From the NCBI GenBank assembly GCA_963676605.2, contig CAXXSP010000063.1, positions 1-64,000 on the forward strand: a DNA stretch of 64,000 nucleotides. Reading direction: 5' to 3'. Below are positions 43,146 to 52,307 of the stretch, piece by piece. The DNA is from SABI01 sp963676605 (lineage in GTDB: Bacteria; Spirochaetota; Spirochaetia; Sphaerochaetales; Sphaerochaetaceae). The notes below the pieces were generated by a model. The model searched no databases, was not told the DNA's origin, and saw nothing but the letters and a program-made list of their open reading frames with translations. The first letter of the stretch is position 1. Each line of letters begins with the position of its first letter. A program made the position numbers and the translations under genes.

Positions 43146-44138
43146 ATGAAATCACGATCCATGAAACGGGAGATACTCATTTTCATGATCACCTGTCTCT
43201 TTTCGCTCCTGTACGGGCAGGGAACCGCAGATATACAGGAGTCAGCCATGAAACACGACTTTGAACACCTTTATCCCTATACACCGCTTGATGATTCTCT
43301 CAGGAAGGAACTGAGCACAGAAGAAGCCTATGTGCTACTGAACAAGGGAACGGATCGTCCCTTCCGGGGCGAGTATACCGACCTTGAGAAGAAAGGGACC
43401 TACTACTGTAGACAGTGCGATGCACCGCTGTATGTAAGCGATGCCAAGTTCCACAGCGGATGCGGGTGGCCTTCCTTCGATGATGAGATCGACGGAGCTG
43501 TGCTCCGTATTCCCGATGGCGACGGTATGAGGACAGAGATCGTCTGTGCCGCCTGCGGCGGACATCTCGGTCATGTCTTTTTGAATGAGGGCTTCACAGA
43601 TACCCAGACCCGTCACTGCGTGAATTCCACCTCTCTCGTCTTCAGGGAGGGAGCTCCTGAGGCGACTGCGGTCTTTGCGGGCGGATGCTTCTGGGGAGTT
43701 GAGCACCTGATGGCTGCTCTTGAGGGAGTGAGTGATGTGGTCAGCGGCTACACCGGAGGGCATCTGGAGCATCCAAGTTACCAGGACGTACTGACTCATA
43801 CAAGCGGTCACCTTGAGGCAGTGAGAGTCAGATATAACCCCACCCTTGTCAGCTATGAAGAGCTTGCGAAGTATTTTCTTGAGATTCATGACCCGACACA
43901 GAAGGACGGGCAGGGACCCGATAGAGGAAATCAGTACCTTTCTGCTTTGTTCTACAGTTCAAGAAGTGAATACGAAACGGCCATCACACTTCTCACGATC
44001 CTTGAAGACAAGGGATATGATATAGCCACGAAGATTCTACCGAGAGCCGTGTTCTGGGATGCCGAGGATTATCATCAGGATTATTACGAGAAGAAAGGAA
44101 GCGAACCCTACTGCCATGCCTGGACGAAACGGTTCTGA
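43146..44138 (+). CDS. msrBA: secreted peptide-methionine sulfoxide reductase MsrB-MsrA fusion
   Basis: 330 residues. After a signal peptide (EILIFMITCLFSLLYGQG) the MsrB domain comes first (zinc cysteines CRQC and CAAC; catalytic Cys in RHCVNSTS) followed by MsrA (catalytic Cys in GGCFWGVEH, then GYTGG, FWDAEDYHQDY). It repairs both stereoisomers of methionine sulfoxide outside the cytoplasm. The B-A order differs from the common A-B fusions. Start ATG 43146 follows AGGGAGG; the ATG at 43161 is possible. It stands alone and ends 8 bases from a convergent gene. Confidence 0.94.
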   Translation: MKSRSMKREILIFMITCLFSLLYGQGTADIQESAMKHDFEHLYPYTPLDDSLRKELSTEEAYVLLNKGTDRPFRGEYTDLEKKGTYYCRQCDAPLYVSDAKFHSGCGWPSFDDEIDGAVLRIPDGDGMRTEIVCAACGGHLGHVFLNEGFTDTQTRHCVNSTSLVFREGAPEATAVFAGGCFWGVEHLMAALEGVSDVVSGYTGGHLEHPSYQDVLTHTSGHLEAVRVRYNPTLVSYEELAKYFLEIHDPTQKDGQGPDRGNQYLSALFYSSRSEYETAITLLTILEDKGYDIATKILPRAVFWDAEDYHQDYYEKKGSEPYCHAWTKRF

Positions 44139-44146
44139 CCGCGGTT

Positions 44147-44956
44147 TTACTTCATCCAGTTTTCCCACTCTCCCAGAGCGACATCGGAGGAAAGGATGAA
44201 ACTTGTAACGAGGTAGGAACCTTTTGTCACCTTCCCGGCTACCAGGTCATCACTGAAGACGAGATCTAGATGACCGAATTCGCACATCACAGTGGCGACG
44301 TTGAAGTGTTCCCCAACCCCTATCCCTTTCACTTTTTTCACACCAAGAACCTTCGAGGCAAGAAGCAGGAGATCCACATGCTCGACATGTTGTTTCTCCT
44401 CCTCTTTCAGGTCAGGGTCGTGTGCGAGCATGAAGTTGATCGGGAGTATTTTGGTATCAGGGACAAGAACCGGCCAGGGTGAGGCTGAGGGTTCATCGGT
44501 GAAGCGCTTCTCAAAATCTTCCCGGGTCTGATGGACTTCGAGCTGAATCGGGAATCCTGCAACCTGAACATCGATACCCTCTCCTTCTGCTATCTCCGGC
44601 AGGACTGCAGCGTTCACGATATGGGAGACGGCCACAGCTGACTGGTCAGAGTTCGTAAATGCGATCAGGGCTGAAAGAGGATCAGCTCCTTCAGGAGTCG
44701 CATTGAAGAAAGGCTGCACCTTCCAGATACATGAACCGTGGTAGTGAGTATCGGTTCCCAGTATCTTCATCTCCTCCCCATGAGGAATTCCACGGAAGAT
44801 AAACTGAATCCGGTTATCCAGCTCCCTCACCATGTAGAATGCTCCATGTGCCTCCTTCCATCGTGCGCCGTTATAGAGCTCAAGCATCCTGTCGTTATCG
44901 AGCGATCCATCGGTCAGCATACTTCCCATTGAGAAATTACGAATGAATATAGGCAT
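44147..44956 (-). CDS. conserved-looking protein of unknown function
   Basis: 269 residues, no signal peptide or membrane segment. It looks like a soluble alpha/beta protein: strands such as FYMVRELDNRIQFIFRG, AVAVSHIVNAAVLP and DVQVAGFPIQLEV, a Pro-rich turn SPWPVLVPDTK, and a C-terminal VKGIGVGEHFNVATV. I do not recognise a family. Start MPIFIRN at 44956 is chosen for an AGGAG site about 8 bases upstream. It is divergent from mntP across 94 bases. Confidence 0.75.
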   Translation of the reverse strand: MPIFIRNFSMGSMLTDGSLDNDRMLELYNGARWKEAHGAFYMVRELDNRIQFIFRGIPHGEEMKILGTDTHYHGSCIWKVQPFFNATPEGADPLSALIAFTNSDQSAVAVSHIVNAAVLPEIAEGEGIDVQVAGFPIQLEVHQTREDFEKRFTDEPSASPWPVLVPDTKILPINFMLAHDPDLKEEEKQHVEHVDLLLLASKVLGVKKVKGIGVGEHFNVATVMCEFGHLDLVFSDDLVAGKVTKGSYLVTSFILSSDVALGEWENWMK

Positions 44957-45050
44957 TATGAACACTCCTGTCTTTCACTCTATCAGAGGGAGGGTCGGGA
45001 TGAAAGGGGACTTGAGCAATCTTCTCATTATTTATTACTATTACAGGGCG

Positions 45051-45662
45051 ATGAACGTATTCGAGATATTCACCATTGCCATGATAGGCGCCTCACTTGC
45101 CATGGACGCATTAGCCGTCTCCATAACCCAGGGAGCGTGTCTCGATATCAGGAGTCCGCGCTATCCCCTGATTATCGGCCTCACTTTCGGCTTCTTTCAG
45201 GCACTCATGCCGTTCATCGGCTGGCTTCTCGGATCAGCATTCCATACCTATATCCAGAAGGCGGACCACTGGATCGCCCTCACTCTCCTGGCGGCGATCG
45301 GGATCAAGATGTTCATTGACGGATACAAAGATTTTCTCGCTAAAAATATCGAAACTGAAGAGGGAGCAGCCTGTGAGATAACAGAGAGGGGACACCTCCG
45401 TCTCCGTATCCTCCTGGGCATGGGAGTCGCGACAAGCATCGATGCCCTTGCGGTTGGGGTCACCTTCGGTGTCATGAAGATCGATATCTTCGTCAGCATC
45501 CTCATCATCGGTATCATCACCTTCATCATCTCTTTCGCAGGGGTACTCCTCGGAAAGAAGGCAGGTCCTTTCCTCGGTGACCGTATGGAGATGATCGGCG
45601 GGGCCGTTCTCGTCCTTCTCGGCGTCAAGATCATGGCAGAGCACCTGATCAAGGGGATATAG
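45051..45662 (+). CDS. mntP: putative manganese efflux pump MntP
   Basis: 203 residues, six helices, with the twin DUF204 signatures SLAMDALAVSI (near 17) and TSIDALAVGVTFG (near 125) that carry the metal-binding aspartates. It exports Mn(II). Start ATG at 45051 (MNVFEIF) fits the family better than the upstream frame, which adds 36 unrelated residues. No manganese riboswitch is apparent upstream. The TatD-like gene follows directly and the next gene overlaps, so a three-gene transcript is likely. Confidence 0.9.
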   Translation: MNVFEIFTIAMIGASLAMDALAVSITQGACLDIRSPRYPLIIGLTFGFFQALMPFIGWLLGSAFHTYIQKADHWIALTLLAAIGIKMFIDGYKDFLAKNIETEEGAACEITERGHLRLRILLGMGVATSIDALAVGVTFGVMKIDIFVSILIIGIITFIISFAGVLLGKKAGPFLGDRMEMIGGAVLVLLGVKIMAEHLIKGI

Positions 45663-46361
45663 ATGATTGACTTCCACCGGCATTTCAAAACCGCAGATCC
45701 TCTGCCTTCGTATACAGGAGTCTATATCTGGTATGCAACAAGCAGGCAGCAGGAATGGAATACACTCCCCTCCGACAGGACAAGCATGCACGGGTACGGC
45801 TATCTTCCCCTCGAAGAAGACTCCTCTCCCCTGTTCTCACTCGAAGCGCTCGGCGAGGCTGTCTCCTCGGACCCCCTTTCCTACATCGGAGAGGTGGGAG
45901 ATGAACCGTTCTTCCCCCTGGAAAAGCAGCTGCAGCAGCTTAAAAGAGTGCTCGCTCTTGCACGGGAGCTGGAAAGGCCTGCATTCATACACCACCGTGG
46001 CTCAATCAGTGCTCTTGCTGCGACCCTTGGGGAGTTCAGTTCCGACATCCCCATCATCATCCATCAGTACAGCGGTTCGGTGGAAACCGCACGTGAACTC
46101 TACAGAAAAGGAATATACATATCACTCTCCCCTGCCCTCAGGGAGAAAAAGATGAAACTCTCTCAGAGGCTCGGGGAGCTCGATATCCCCTTCCTCCTGG
46201 AAACAGATTATACAGAGGATGAAGAGGACAACTACCTGGACATCCTTACGCAGCATTATGAATGGGTAAGCAGGGAGACAGGAATTCCCCTCCTCACCCT
46301 CGTGGAGAAACAACATGAGCAATCCTCGATTCTTGCGGATAGAACGGCTCCTCGGTTCTGA
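45663..46361 (+). CDS. TatD-like metal-dependent hydrolase
   Basis: 232 residues, amidohydrolase-like barrel with metal ligands in DFHRH (residues 3-7), GEVG, HHR and HQYSG and the terminal Asp in LLETD. TatD proteins are 3'-5' deoxyribonucleases or related phosphoesterases. Shorter than canonical TatD (about 260), so assignment is to the superfamily. It starts one base after the mntP stop, and tcdA begins inside its last codons. Confidence 0.8.
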   Translation: MIDFHRHFKTADPLPSYTGVYIWYATSRQQEWNTLPSDRTSMHGYGYLPLEEDSSPLFSLEALGEAVSSDPLSYIGEVGDEPFFPLEKQLQQLKRVLALARELERPAFIHHRGSISALAATLGEFSSDIPIIIHQYSGSVETARELYRKGIYISLSPALREKKMKLSQRLGELDIPFLLETDYTEDEEDNYLDILTQHYEWVSRETGIPLLTLVEKQHEQSSILADRTAPRF

Positions 46362-47070
46362 AGCACTTCCCATCCTTTCAGATGCCCACGTCTGCGTCGT
46401 CGGTCTCGGAGCCGTCGGCTCCTACGCCGTCGAGGCTCTGGCGAGAAGCGGTATAGGCGAGTTCACCCTCGTTGATTTTGACACCGTAGGTATCACAAAC
46501 ATCAACCGCCAGCTGTTCGCCCTTACCTCGACCATCGGACGCAATAAGTGTGACGTAGCAGCTGAACGTGTGAAAGAGATCAATCCAGATTGTACGGTTC
46601 ATCCACTTCCCCTCTTTGCCCATGAGGACTCGTTTGAGCAGATATTCGCACAGAAACCGGACATTCTCATTGATGCGATCGATTCACTCAATCCGAAGAT
46701 CACCCTGCTTGAATATGCCTACAAGGCAGGCATTACTACGGTAAGTTCCATGGGCGCAGCCCTGAGGAAGGATCCCTCGAAAATTCATGTCAGTGATCTC
46801 ATGGACACAAAAGAGTGTCCCCTCGCCCGTATGGTGAGAAACAAGATCAGACGGAGGGGTGTCGGACGCGGGATACATGCTGTCTACTCCAGTGAGAAGG
46901 TAGTCTACGAGTATAAGGAACCCGACGAAGAAGCATTCGCCGATCATAATGAACAGATCCGGGAGCAGGGACGCGTTAGGCGGGTTCTCGGCTCTCTTCC
47001 CACCGTCACCGGAATCTTCGGCCTGACGATCGCACAAAAAGCGACAGAAATTATTCTGGAACCGAAGTGA
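46315..47070 (+). CDS. tcdA: tRNA threonylcarbamoyladenosine dehydratase (TcdA/CsdL)
   Basis: 251 residues, E1-like adenylating fold: VCVVGLGAVGSYAVEALARSGIG with the GxGxxG nucleotide loop, DFDTVGITNINRQL, and IDSLNPKITLL. It cyclises the t6A at position 37 of ANN-decoding tRNAs to ct6A. The C-terminal HAVYSSEKV region and LPTVTGIFGLTIA are TcdA-typical. It overlaps the TatD-like gene by 47 bases. Confidence 0.92.
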   Translation: MSNPRFLRIERLLGSEALPILSDAHVCVVGLGAVGSYAVEALARSGIGEFTLVDFDTVGITNINRQLFALTSTIGRNKCDVAAERVKEINPDCTVHPLPLFAHEDSFEQIFAQKPDILIDAIDSLNPKITLLEYAYKAGITTVSSMGAALRKDPSKIHVSDLMDTKECPLARMVRNKIRRRGVGRGIHAVYSSEKVVYEYKEPDEEAFADHNEQIREQGRVRRVLGSLPTVTGIFGLTIAQKATEIILEPK

Positions 47071-47120
47071 TCTGAGTCTTCATAGCGTCCTCTTCTGTAG
47101 AAAATCATTTGGAGGTCGTC

Positions 47121-48146
47121 ATGAAACAGACACGAACCGCACTTCTCATCTTCGCTGCGCTCATCACAGGAATACTGCTGATGAGCTGCGATGTCACCCA
47201 GCATGGAACCGAATACGGGTCTCTCACGGTAAAGTTCCCTTCCTCAAAAGAAATCTTCACAAGAACGATCATGCCTTCAGGCCCGAATCCTCTTGATATC
47301 GATCACTATATCATCAGCGGGACAGGCCCCGACGGCCACATGCTTTCTGCTGTATCGTCAACTACTTCGACTGTCACCATTGATGGCCTTATTGTGGGAA
47401 ACTGGACCTTTACCGCCACGGCATATAACGGCGAAGGCAACCCTCTTGCCACAGGAAATGTGGAGACCTATATCATCAAGAATACGAACAGTATTGACCT
47501 TCCCCTCCAGACTGTAGTCGGAGAGGGTTCCATGAATCTTTCCTTCTCCTGGGAGACCACTCAGGTCAACGCTGATACCCTTTTCTCCTTCACCTTGCAG
47601 AATTCAGCTGGGGAAACTGTCGAAGGATCTAACCTCACAAGTGATATGAACACGGGTACCTGTAGTGTGACAAAAACACTGCCTGCAGGATTCTACACCT
47701 TCAACGCCTCACTGATTCACGATGAAGTACTGATTTCAGGGTATACCGAGAGTGTCAGAATCATTGCCGAGACTGCATCACAGGCAGCTATAGCAATGGA
47801 GATAGGAAAAGTGGTCGATAACGTGAGTATGATTATCACAGACGAGACTGATCGGATTATTCCAGCGCAGATAAGTGTTTCGAACGAGGCCCCCACTGCC
47901 GGTCAGGATGTCACTCTCACCTGTAATGTGACTCTTCCCGCAGGAATGTCAGCGGATACTCTCACGTATCAGTGGTATGCGGACGGATGCAGCATCGGGG
48001 GGGCGACAGGCTCAACGTATACGGTGGTAGGTGCCGGAAGCGGGACCGTACGTTACGATGTGACTGTCGGGACTGCTGAGAATCCGATCATGGGCTCTGC
48101 GGGATATTCCGTGAAGATCAAACCGGTACCGACAATACAGAATTAA
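47121..48146 (+). CDS. surface lipoprotein with immunoglobulin-like repeats
   Basis: 341 residues. Lipoprotein signal peptide (MKQTRTALLIFAALITGILLMSC, Cys near 23) then beta-rich tandem domains, the last with an Ig-like pattern (DVTLTCNVTLPAGMSADTLTYQWYADGCSI) typical of spirochaete surface lipoproteins. Start at 47121 follows GGAGGTCGTC. Function unknown; adhesion or envelope structure is possible. Confidence 0.8.
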   Translation: MKQTRTALLIFAALITGILLMSCDVTQHGTEYGSLTVKFPSSKEIFTRTIMPSGPNPLDIDHYIISGTGPDGHMLSAVSSTTSTVTIDGLIVGNWTFTATAYNGEGNPLATGNVETYIIKNTNSIDLPLQTVVGEGSMNLSFSWETTQVNADTLFSFTLQNSAGETVEGSNLTSDMNTGTCSVTKTLPAGFYTFNASLIHDEVLISGYTESVRIIAETASQAAIAMEIGKVVDNVSMIITDETDRIIPAQISVSNEAPTAGQDVTLTCNVTLPAGMSADTLTYQWYADGCSIGGATGSTYTVVGAGSGTVRYDVTVGTAENPIMGSAGYSVKIKPVPTIQN

Positions 48147-48565
48147 GCTTCGAGGTATTCGTTCATCTCCTCGACGAACCAGGGTTCGAGAGGGACGATT
48201 GAATAGGTTTCAAGATCGATGCTGGCTGCTCGTACGGTAAGGGTTGCCAGCTCGCTCTCGCCGCGCATGACGCGCTGGCGGATTGTTATGCTGAACCGTT
48301 TCGCGGACACAATGGTGGAATGGACAGTAAGCAGGTCATCAAGAAAGGCAGGAGAGTGGTACACGATCTCCACCTTCTTTACCACAAAGCCGATTTTTCG
48401 GGCTCTGAGGAGCTCATCGCCCGCTTCGCGCCGACTGGAAGTCTCACGCACGAACTCTGTCCGTGCGTGCTCTGCGATATCGAGATAGCGGGAATGATAG
48501 ACTATTCCGCCTGCATCAGTATCACTGTAATAGACTCTCTGTGTATAGCTGTGAACGCTGCTCAT
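48143..48565 (-). CDS. ybgC: YbgC-family acyl-CoA thioesterase
   Basis: 140 residues, hot-dog fold: YYSDTDAGGIVYHSRYLDIAEHART with the catalytic Asp in TDAGG, and VKKVEIVYHSPAFLDDLL. Hydrolyses short or hydroxybenzoyl-type acyl-CoA; in many bacteria linked to envelope lipid metabolism. Its start is 10 bases after the lysA stop on the same strand, and it ends inside the lipoprotein gene's last bases (convergent, 4-base overlap). Confidence 0.9.
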   Translation of the reverse strand: MSSVHSYTQRVYYSDTDAGGIVYHSRYLDIAEHARTEFVRETSSRREAGDELLRARKIGFVVKKVEIVYHSPAFLDDLLTVHSTIVSAKRFSITIRQRVMRGESELATLTVRAASIDLETYSIVPLEPWFVEEMNEYLEA

Positions 48566-48574
48566 GCTATCCTC

Positions 48575-49816
48575 TTAGAATTTCAGGGTAGAAAAGAGAT
48601 CTTCGACGGTCTCTGCCCTTCTGATCATCGCTACCGTTCCGTCTTCCTTCAGCAGGTATTCTGCCGAGCGGAGTTTCGCATTGTAGTTGAATCCCATCGC
48701 ATAGCCGTGAGCACCGGCGTCATGAATGACGAGCGTATCACCGACAGCGATTTCGGGAAGTGAACGGTCCACGGCAAACTTGTCGTTGTTCTCACAGAGG
48801 GAGCCGGTCACGTCGTAGATGTGATCTTTTGGAGCTTCTTCCTTGTTCACCACGGAGATGTGATGGTAGGCACCGTAGAGAGCAGGTCTCATCAGGTTCG
48901 CCATGGAAGAATCGAGTCCTACATATTCCTTGTACTTGCTCGTCACGTGGAGGACCTTACTCACGAGATAGCCGTAAGGGCCCGTGACCATTCTTCCGCA
49001 TTCAAAGACGATATTCAGGCCATTGAGGTCAGAGGGAACAATCATCTCTTCGTAGAGGGCATGAATGCCCTTTCCTACTGCAGCAAGATCCATCGCATCC
49101 TGATCGGGGCTGTACGGGATACCGATACCTCCTCCGAGATTGACGAATTCGACGGCAATGCCGGTCTCTTTGTAAATCCTCAGCGCCTGGGTGAAGAGCA
49201 TTCTTGCAGTCTCCACGATATAGGTGCCGTCAAGCTCATTGCTAGCGACCATCGTATGAAGCGCGAAGCGCTTCGCGCCCTTCTCTTTCGCCTTCAGGTA
49301 ACAGTCGATCAGCTGATCCTCACGGACTCCGTACTTCGCTTCGACGGGATTCCCGATGATTGCATTTCCTGTCCTGCCCGGACCCGGATTGTAACGGAAG
49401 CTGATCAGCTCAGGAAAGCCGGCTGCTTCATCGAGATAATCGATATGGGTGATGTCATCGAGGTTGATGACAGCGTTAAGCTGCTTTGCAGCCACGAACT
49501 CAGAAGCGGGAGTATCATTACTGGTGAACATGATATCTTCACCGGTGATTCCCGCCTGTTCTGCAAGAAGAAGCTCGGGATAACTTGAACAGTCGGCACC
49601 GAAACCCTCATCTTTCATAATCTTCAGTATGGCTGGGTTGGGACATGCCTTGACGGCATAATAGTTCTTGAACGAAGGGACCCAGGAGAAGGCATCCTTG
49701 AATGCCTGAATATTCGCCCTGATCGCCTTCTCATCATAAATATGAAAAGGCGTCGGGAGCTTCTCTGCGAGGGTCGCCATAGCTGCATGACTCATTGGAA
49801 GCGTTTTTTCTGACAT
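48575..49816 (-). CDS. lysA: diaminopimelate decarboxylase
   Basis: Last step of lysine synthesis: meso-diaminopimelate to lysine and CO2 with PLP. 413 residues, alanine-racemase-like barrel (PLP Lys in YYAVKACPNP, near 52; LNLGGGIG-type VNLGGGIGIPY; CENNDKFAVDR with the active-site Cys). The usual EPGR is here ECGR, so it belongs to a divergent subgroup that could also act on other amino acids. It forms a run with dapL and dapA, which supports the lysine role. Confidence 0.88.
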   Translation of the reverse strand: MSEKTLPMSHAAMATLAEKLPTPFHIYDEKAIRANIQAFKDAFSWVPSFKNYYAVKACPNPAILKIMKDEGFGADCSSYPELLLAEQAGITGEDIMFTSNDTPASEFVAAKQLNAVINLDDITHIDYLDEAAGFPELISFRYNPGPGRTGNAIIGNPVEAKYGVREDQLIDCYLKAKEKGAKRFALHTMVASNELDGTYIVETARMLFTQALRIYKETGIAVEFVNLGGGIGIPYSPDQDAMDLAAVGKGIHALYEEMIVPSDLNGLNIVFECGRMVTGPYGYLVSKVLHVTSKYKEYVGLDSSMANLMRPALYGAYHHISVVNKEEAPKDHIYDVTGSLCENNDKFAVDRSLPEIAVGDTLVIHDAGAHGYAMGFNYNAKLRSAEYLLKEDGTVAMIRRAETVEDLFSTLKF

Positions 49817-49832
49817 GATATTTCTATTCCTT

Positions 49833-51065
49833 TTAATTCAGTTTGAGATTGCTGACGATACTCTCTACCGCCTGCTCGATATTCTTCCGGTGCCCGAAGG
49901 CGCTGAGACGGACATACCCTTCACCGGCCGGGCCGAAACCGCTTCCGGGAGTGACGATGACATTGCACTGAGTCAGAAATACATCAAAGAGATCCCAGCT
50001 GCTCATTCCCTCAGGTCCTTTGACCCAGACGTAGGGAGCGTTATCGCCTCCGTAGACTTCGAATCCTACCTTCTGCATACCCTCGCGGATGATACGTGCG
50101 TTCTCCATATAGTAGGCGATCAGTGCACGGGCTTCTGCAAGTCCCTGCTCACTCAGAACTGCGATACCGCCTGCCTGTGCGATATTGCTCGCACCGTTGA
50201 AGAAGGTCACCTGGCGGCGGTTCCACATCTTATGGATCTCACCGGGCTGGGAATTCTCCGCGATCACTTCCTTGGGAACGATAGTCCATCCGAGACGTAC
50301 ACCGGTGAAACCTGCGAACTTGCTGAACGAGTTGATCTCTATCGCACACTCACGGGCACCCTCGACTTCGTAGATAGTCTTGGGAAGGGAAGCATCGCTG
50401 ATATACTCAGCATATGCTGCATCGTAGATGATGACGGCCTTATTCTCCCGTGCATAGGCAATATACTCTGCAAGCTGCTCGTGAGTTGCAACGGCTCCGG
50501 TAGGATTGTTCGGGGAACAGATATACATCAGGTCGACTTTCTGTTCCGGGACTTTCGGGAAGAAATTGGTTTCAACTGAACCGGGCATGTAGACGAAGCC
50601 TTCATAGTGCCCCTGCTCTGAATTGAATTCACCGCTTCGTCCTGAGACGACGTTCGAGTCAACATACACCGGGTAGGCAGGGTCCTGAATGGCGATCACG
50701 TTATCAGAAGAGAAGATAGACTGCAGGTTTCCCGCATCGGCCTTCGCCCCGTCGGAGATGAAGAACTCATCGGATGCGATATCTACTCCCATATCCTTGT
50801 AGTAGCTGCTGAGAGCCTCTCTGAGGGGAGTGTCGCCCTGTTCATCACCGTACCCTGAGTAGGTGTCTACATTGCTGAGGGCATCTACCTTGCCGTGAAG
50901 TCCTTCAAGGACTGCCGGGGTAAGGGGTTCAGTGGTGTTTCCGATTCCGAGTTTGAACAGTGACACGCCCGGATTGCTTTCCTGATACACTCTTGCACGA
51001 CGGGCGATCTCCGGAAAGAGGTAGCCGGCTGCAAGCTTGCGGTAATTCGTATTGATGGTTGCCAT
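49833..51065 (-). CDS. dapL: LL-diaminopimelate aminotransferase
   Basis: Makes LL-diaminopimelate directly from tetrahydrodipicolinate and glutamate, bypassing the acyl steps. 410 residues, class I/II PLP aminotransferase with the internal-aldimine Lys in SFSKFAGFTGVRLGW (near 265), ISDGAKAD and YICSPNNPTGA. The plant/spirochaete/chlamydia DapL pathway is consistent with the proposed lineage. Lies 9 bases after dapA and 16 before lysA; part of a co-transcribed lysine operon. Confidence 0.95.
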   Translation of the reverse strand: MATINTNYRKLAAGYLFPEIARRARVYQESNPGVSLFKLGIGNTTEPLTPAVLEGLHGKVDALSNVDTYSGYGDEQGDTPLREALSSYYKDMGVDIASDEFFISDGAKADAGNLQSIFSSDNVIAIQDPAYPVYVDSNVVSGRSGEFNSEQGHYEGFVYMPGSVETNFFPKVPEQKVDLMYICSPNNPTGAVATHEQLAEYIAYARENKAVIIYDAAYAEYISDASLPKTIYEVEGARECAIEINSFSKFAGFTGVRLGWTIVPKEVIAENSQPGEIHKMWNRRQVTFFNGASNIAQAGGIAVLSEQGLAEARALIAYYMENARIIREGMQKVGFEVYGGDNAPYVWVKGPEGMSSWDLFDVFLTQCNVIVTPGSGFGPAGEGYVRLSAFGHRKNIEQAVESIVSNLKLN

Positions 51066-51074
51066 AATAATTCC

Positions 51075-51971
51075 TTATGCTTTTTTCGTTACATTGAGAG
51101 GAGCAAGGGCAGCAAGGAGAGTCTGTCGGTGTTCTTCCGATTCGAGAGAACACATCGGCAGTCTGAATTCCTCTTCGCACCAGCCGTAATGGGCCATGGC
51201 AGTCTTGACCGGAATAGGATTCGTTTCAACGAAACATGCGCTGAAGAAAGGACTCATAGCACTCTCGAGTGCACGGGCCTCTTCGATCTTTCCATCAAGT
51301 CCTGCATGAATCATATCCTTCATCTGAGCAGGAAGAAGATTCGATGCGACGCTGATCACTCCGTCACCGCCCGATTCTATCAGAGAAAGGGCCATGTTGT
51401 CATCACCGCTCAGGACGCTGAAATTGTCCGGTGTACGTGCGATCACATCCTTCATCTGCTCGAGTGAGCCGCTGGCTTCCTTGACAGCAATGATATTGGG
51501 ACAGTCGTTGGCGAGCTTTACCAGAGTATCTGTCTCGACATTGACTCCGGTTCTTCCCTTGATGTTATACACGATACAGGGAATCTTTACACTGTCGGCA
51601 ATGGTTCTGAAGTGGAGGTAGAGTCCCTTCTGTGTAGGCTTGTTATAATAGGGATTCACAAGGAGAAGCGCATCGACACCGGCTGCCTCAGCATGACGGG
51701 AGAGGCGGACAGCTTCGCTGGTCGCATTGGAGCCTGTTCCTGCAATGACAGGTACCCGTCCGTCACTGATCGCGACGGTATCGGCAATGACTCTGTCATG
51801 CTCCGAGTGACTCAGGGTCGGGCTTTCTCCAGTGGTACCGCAGGGGACGAGTCCATCAACGCCGCTGGCGATCTGGAATTCTATAATATCTTTGAGCGCA
51901 TCCTGGTCTACAAGACCGTATTTCGTGAACGGGGTGATCAGGGCTGTGAATACACCAGTGAATTTTTTCAT
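51075..51971 (-). CDS. dapA: 4-hydroxy-tetrahydrodipicolinate synthase
   Basis: First committed lysine step: condenses aspartate semialdehyde and pyruvate. 298 residues, TIM barrel: GTTGESPTL (substrate loop, near 43), Tyr in CIVYNIKGRTGVN, Schiff-base Lys in IIAVKEASG (near 160). Start MKKFTGV at 51971, preceded by AAGGAG. Leads the dapA-dapL-lysA run; dapB is divergent 336 bases away. Confidence 0.95.
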   Translation of the reverse strand: MKKFTGVFTALITPFTKYGLVDQDALKDIIEFQIASGVDGLVPCGTTGESPTLSHSEHDRVIADTVAISDGRVPVIAGTGSNATSEAVRLSRHAEAAGVDALLLVNPYYNKPTQKGLYLHFRTIADSVKIPCIVYNIKGRTGVNVETDTLVKLANDCPNIIAVKEASGSLEQMKDVIARTPDNFSVLSGDDNMALSLIESGGDGVISVASNLLPAQMKDMIHAGLDGKIEEARALESAMSPFFSACFVETNPIPVKTAMAHYGWCEEEFRLPMCSLESEEHRQTLLAALAPLNVTKKA

Positions 51972-51985
51972 TATTGACTCCTTCC

Positions 51986-52000
51986 GCGCTCCGGGAGCGC
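51986..52000 (-). other. leader stem-loop immediately upstream of dapA
   Basis: A near-perfect palindrome (GCGCTCC around a single base) just before the dapA Shine-Dalgarno, in position to affect translation initiation. No ligand-binding riboswitch architecture is visible. Confidence 0.4.
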
Positions 52001-52307
52001 TCATGTTATTTTCTACCTATGTGTATCACTGCAAAAGCCTTATGGTTCAAGGGTACTCCTGCAGTTTCCCAAGTCTATCAAATTTAAAACATTATGTCTA
52101 TAAAATAACAAAATGTTTTTATAATAACATGAATTAGAAAGAGAAACGGATCGCTCATCCAGTGAATTACGACACTCTCAGATGGGGTTCACTCCCTGCA
52201 GAGACGATGTGAAGGTAAATCAGGGACTCTATCCGAGATGAATGAAACAGTTGCACATTATTTGTTCTTATAGTAACATAGTGTAATAATAATAACAGGA
52301 GACTATC
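52001..52307. other. divergent dapA/dapB intergenic region
   Basis: AT-rich control region between dapA (minus) and dapB (plus). It contains a recurring TTATAATAACATGA / TTATAGTAACATAG (52119 and 52268) and inverted AAAACATT/AATGTTTT arms around 52087-52118. Promoters face both ways, and the shared repeat may be an operator. No small ORF, tRNA or lysine riboswitch was recognised. Confidence 0.5.
52251..52279 (+). promoter_or_regulatory. promoter of dapB
   Basis: TTGCAC (52251-52256), 17-base spacer, TAACAT (52274-52279). The -10 lies within the second TTATARTAACAT repeat. Confidence 0.55.

Noticed and set aside
44957..45050. Possible manganese riboswitch before mntP
   Set aside because: The gap is too short and has none of the conserved loop sequences.
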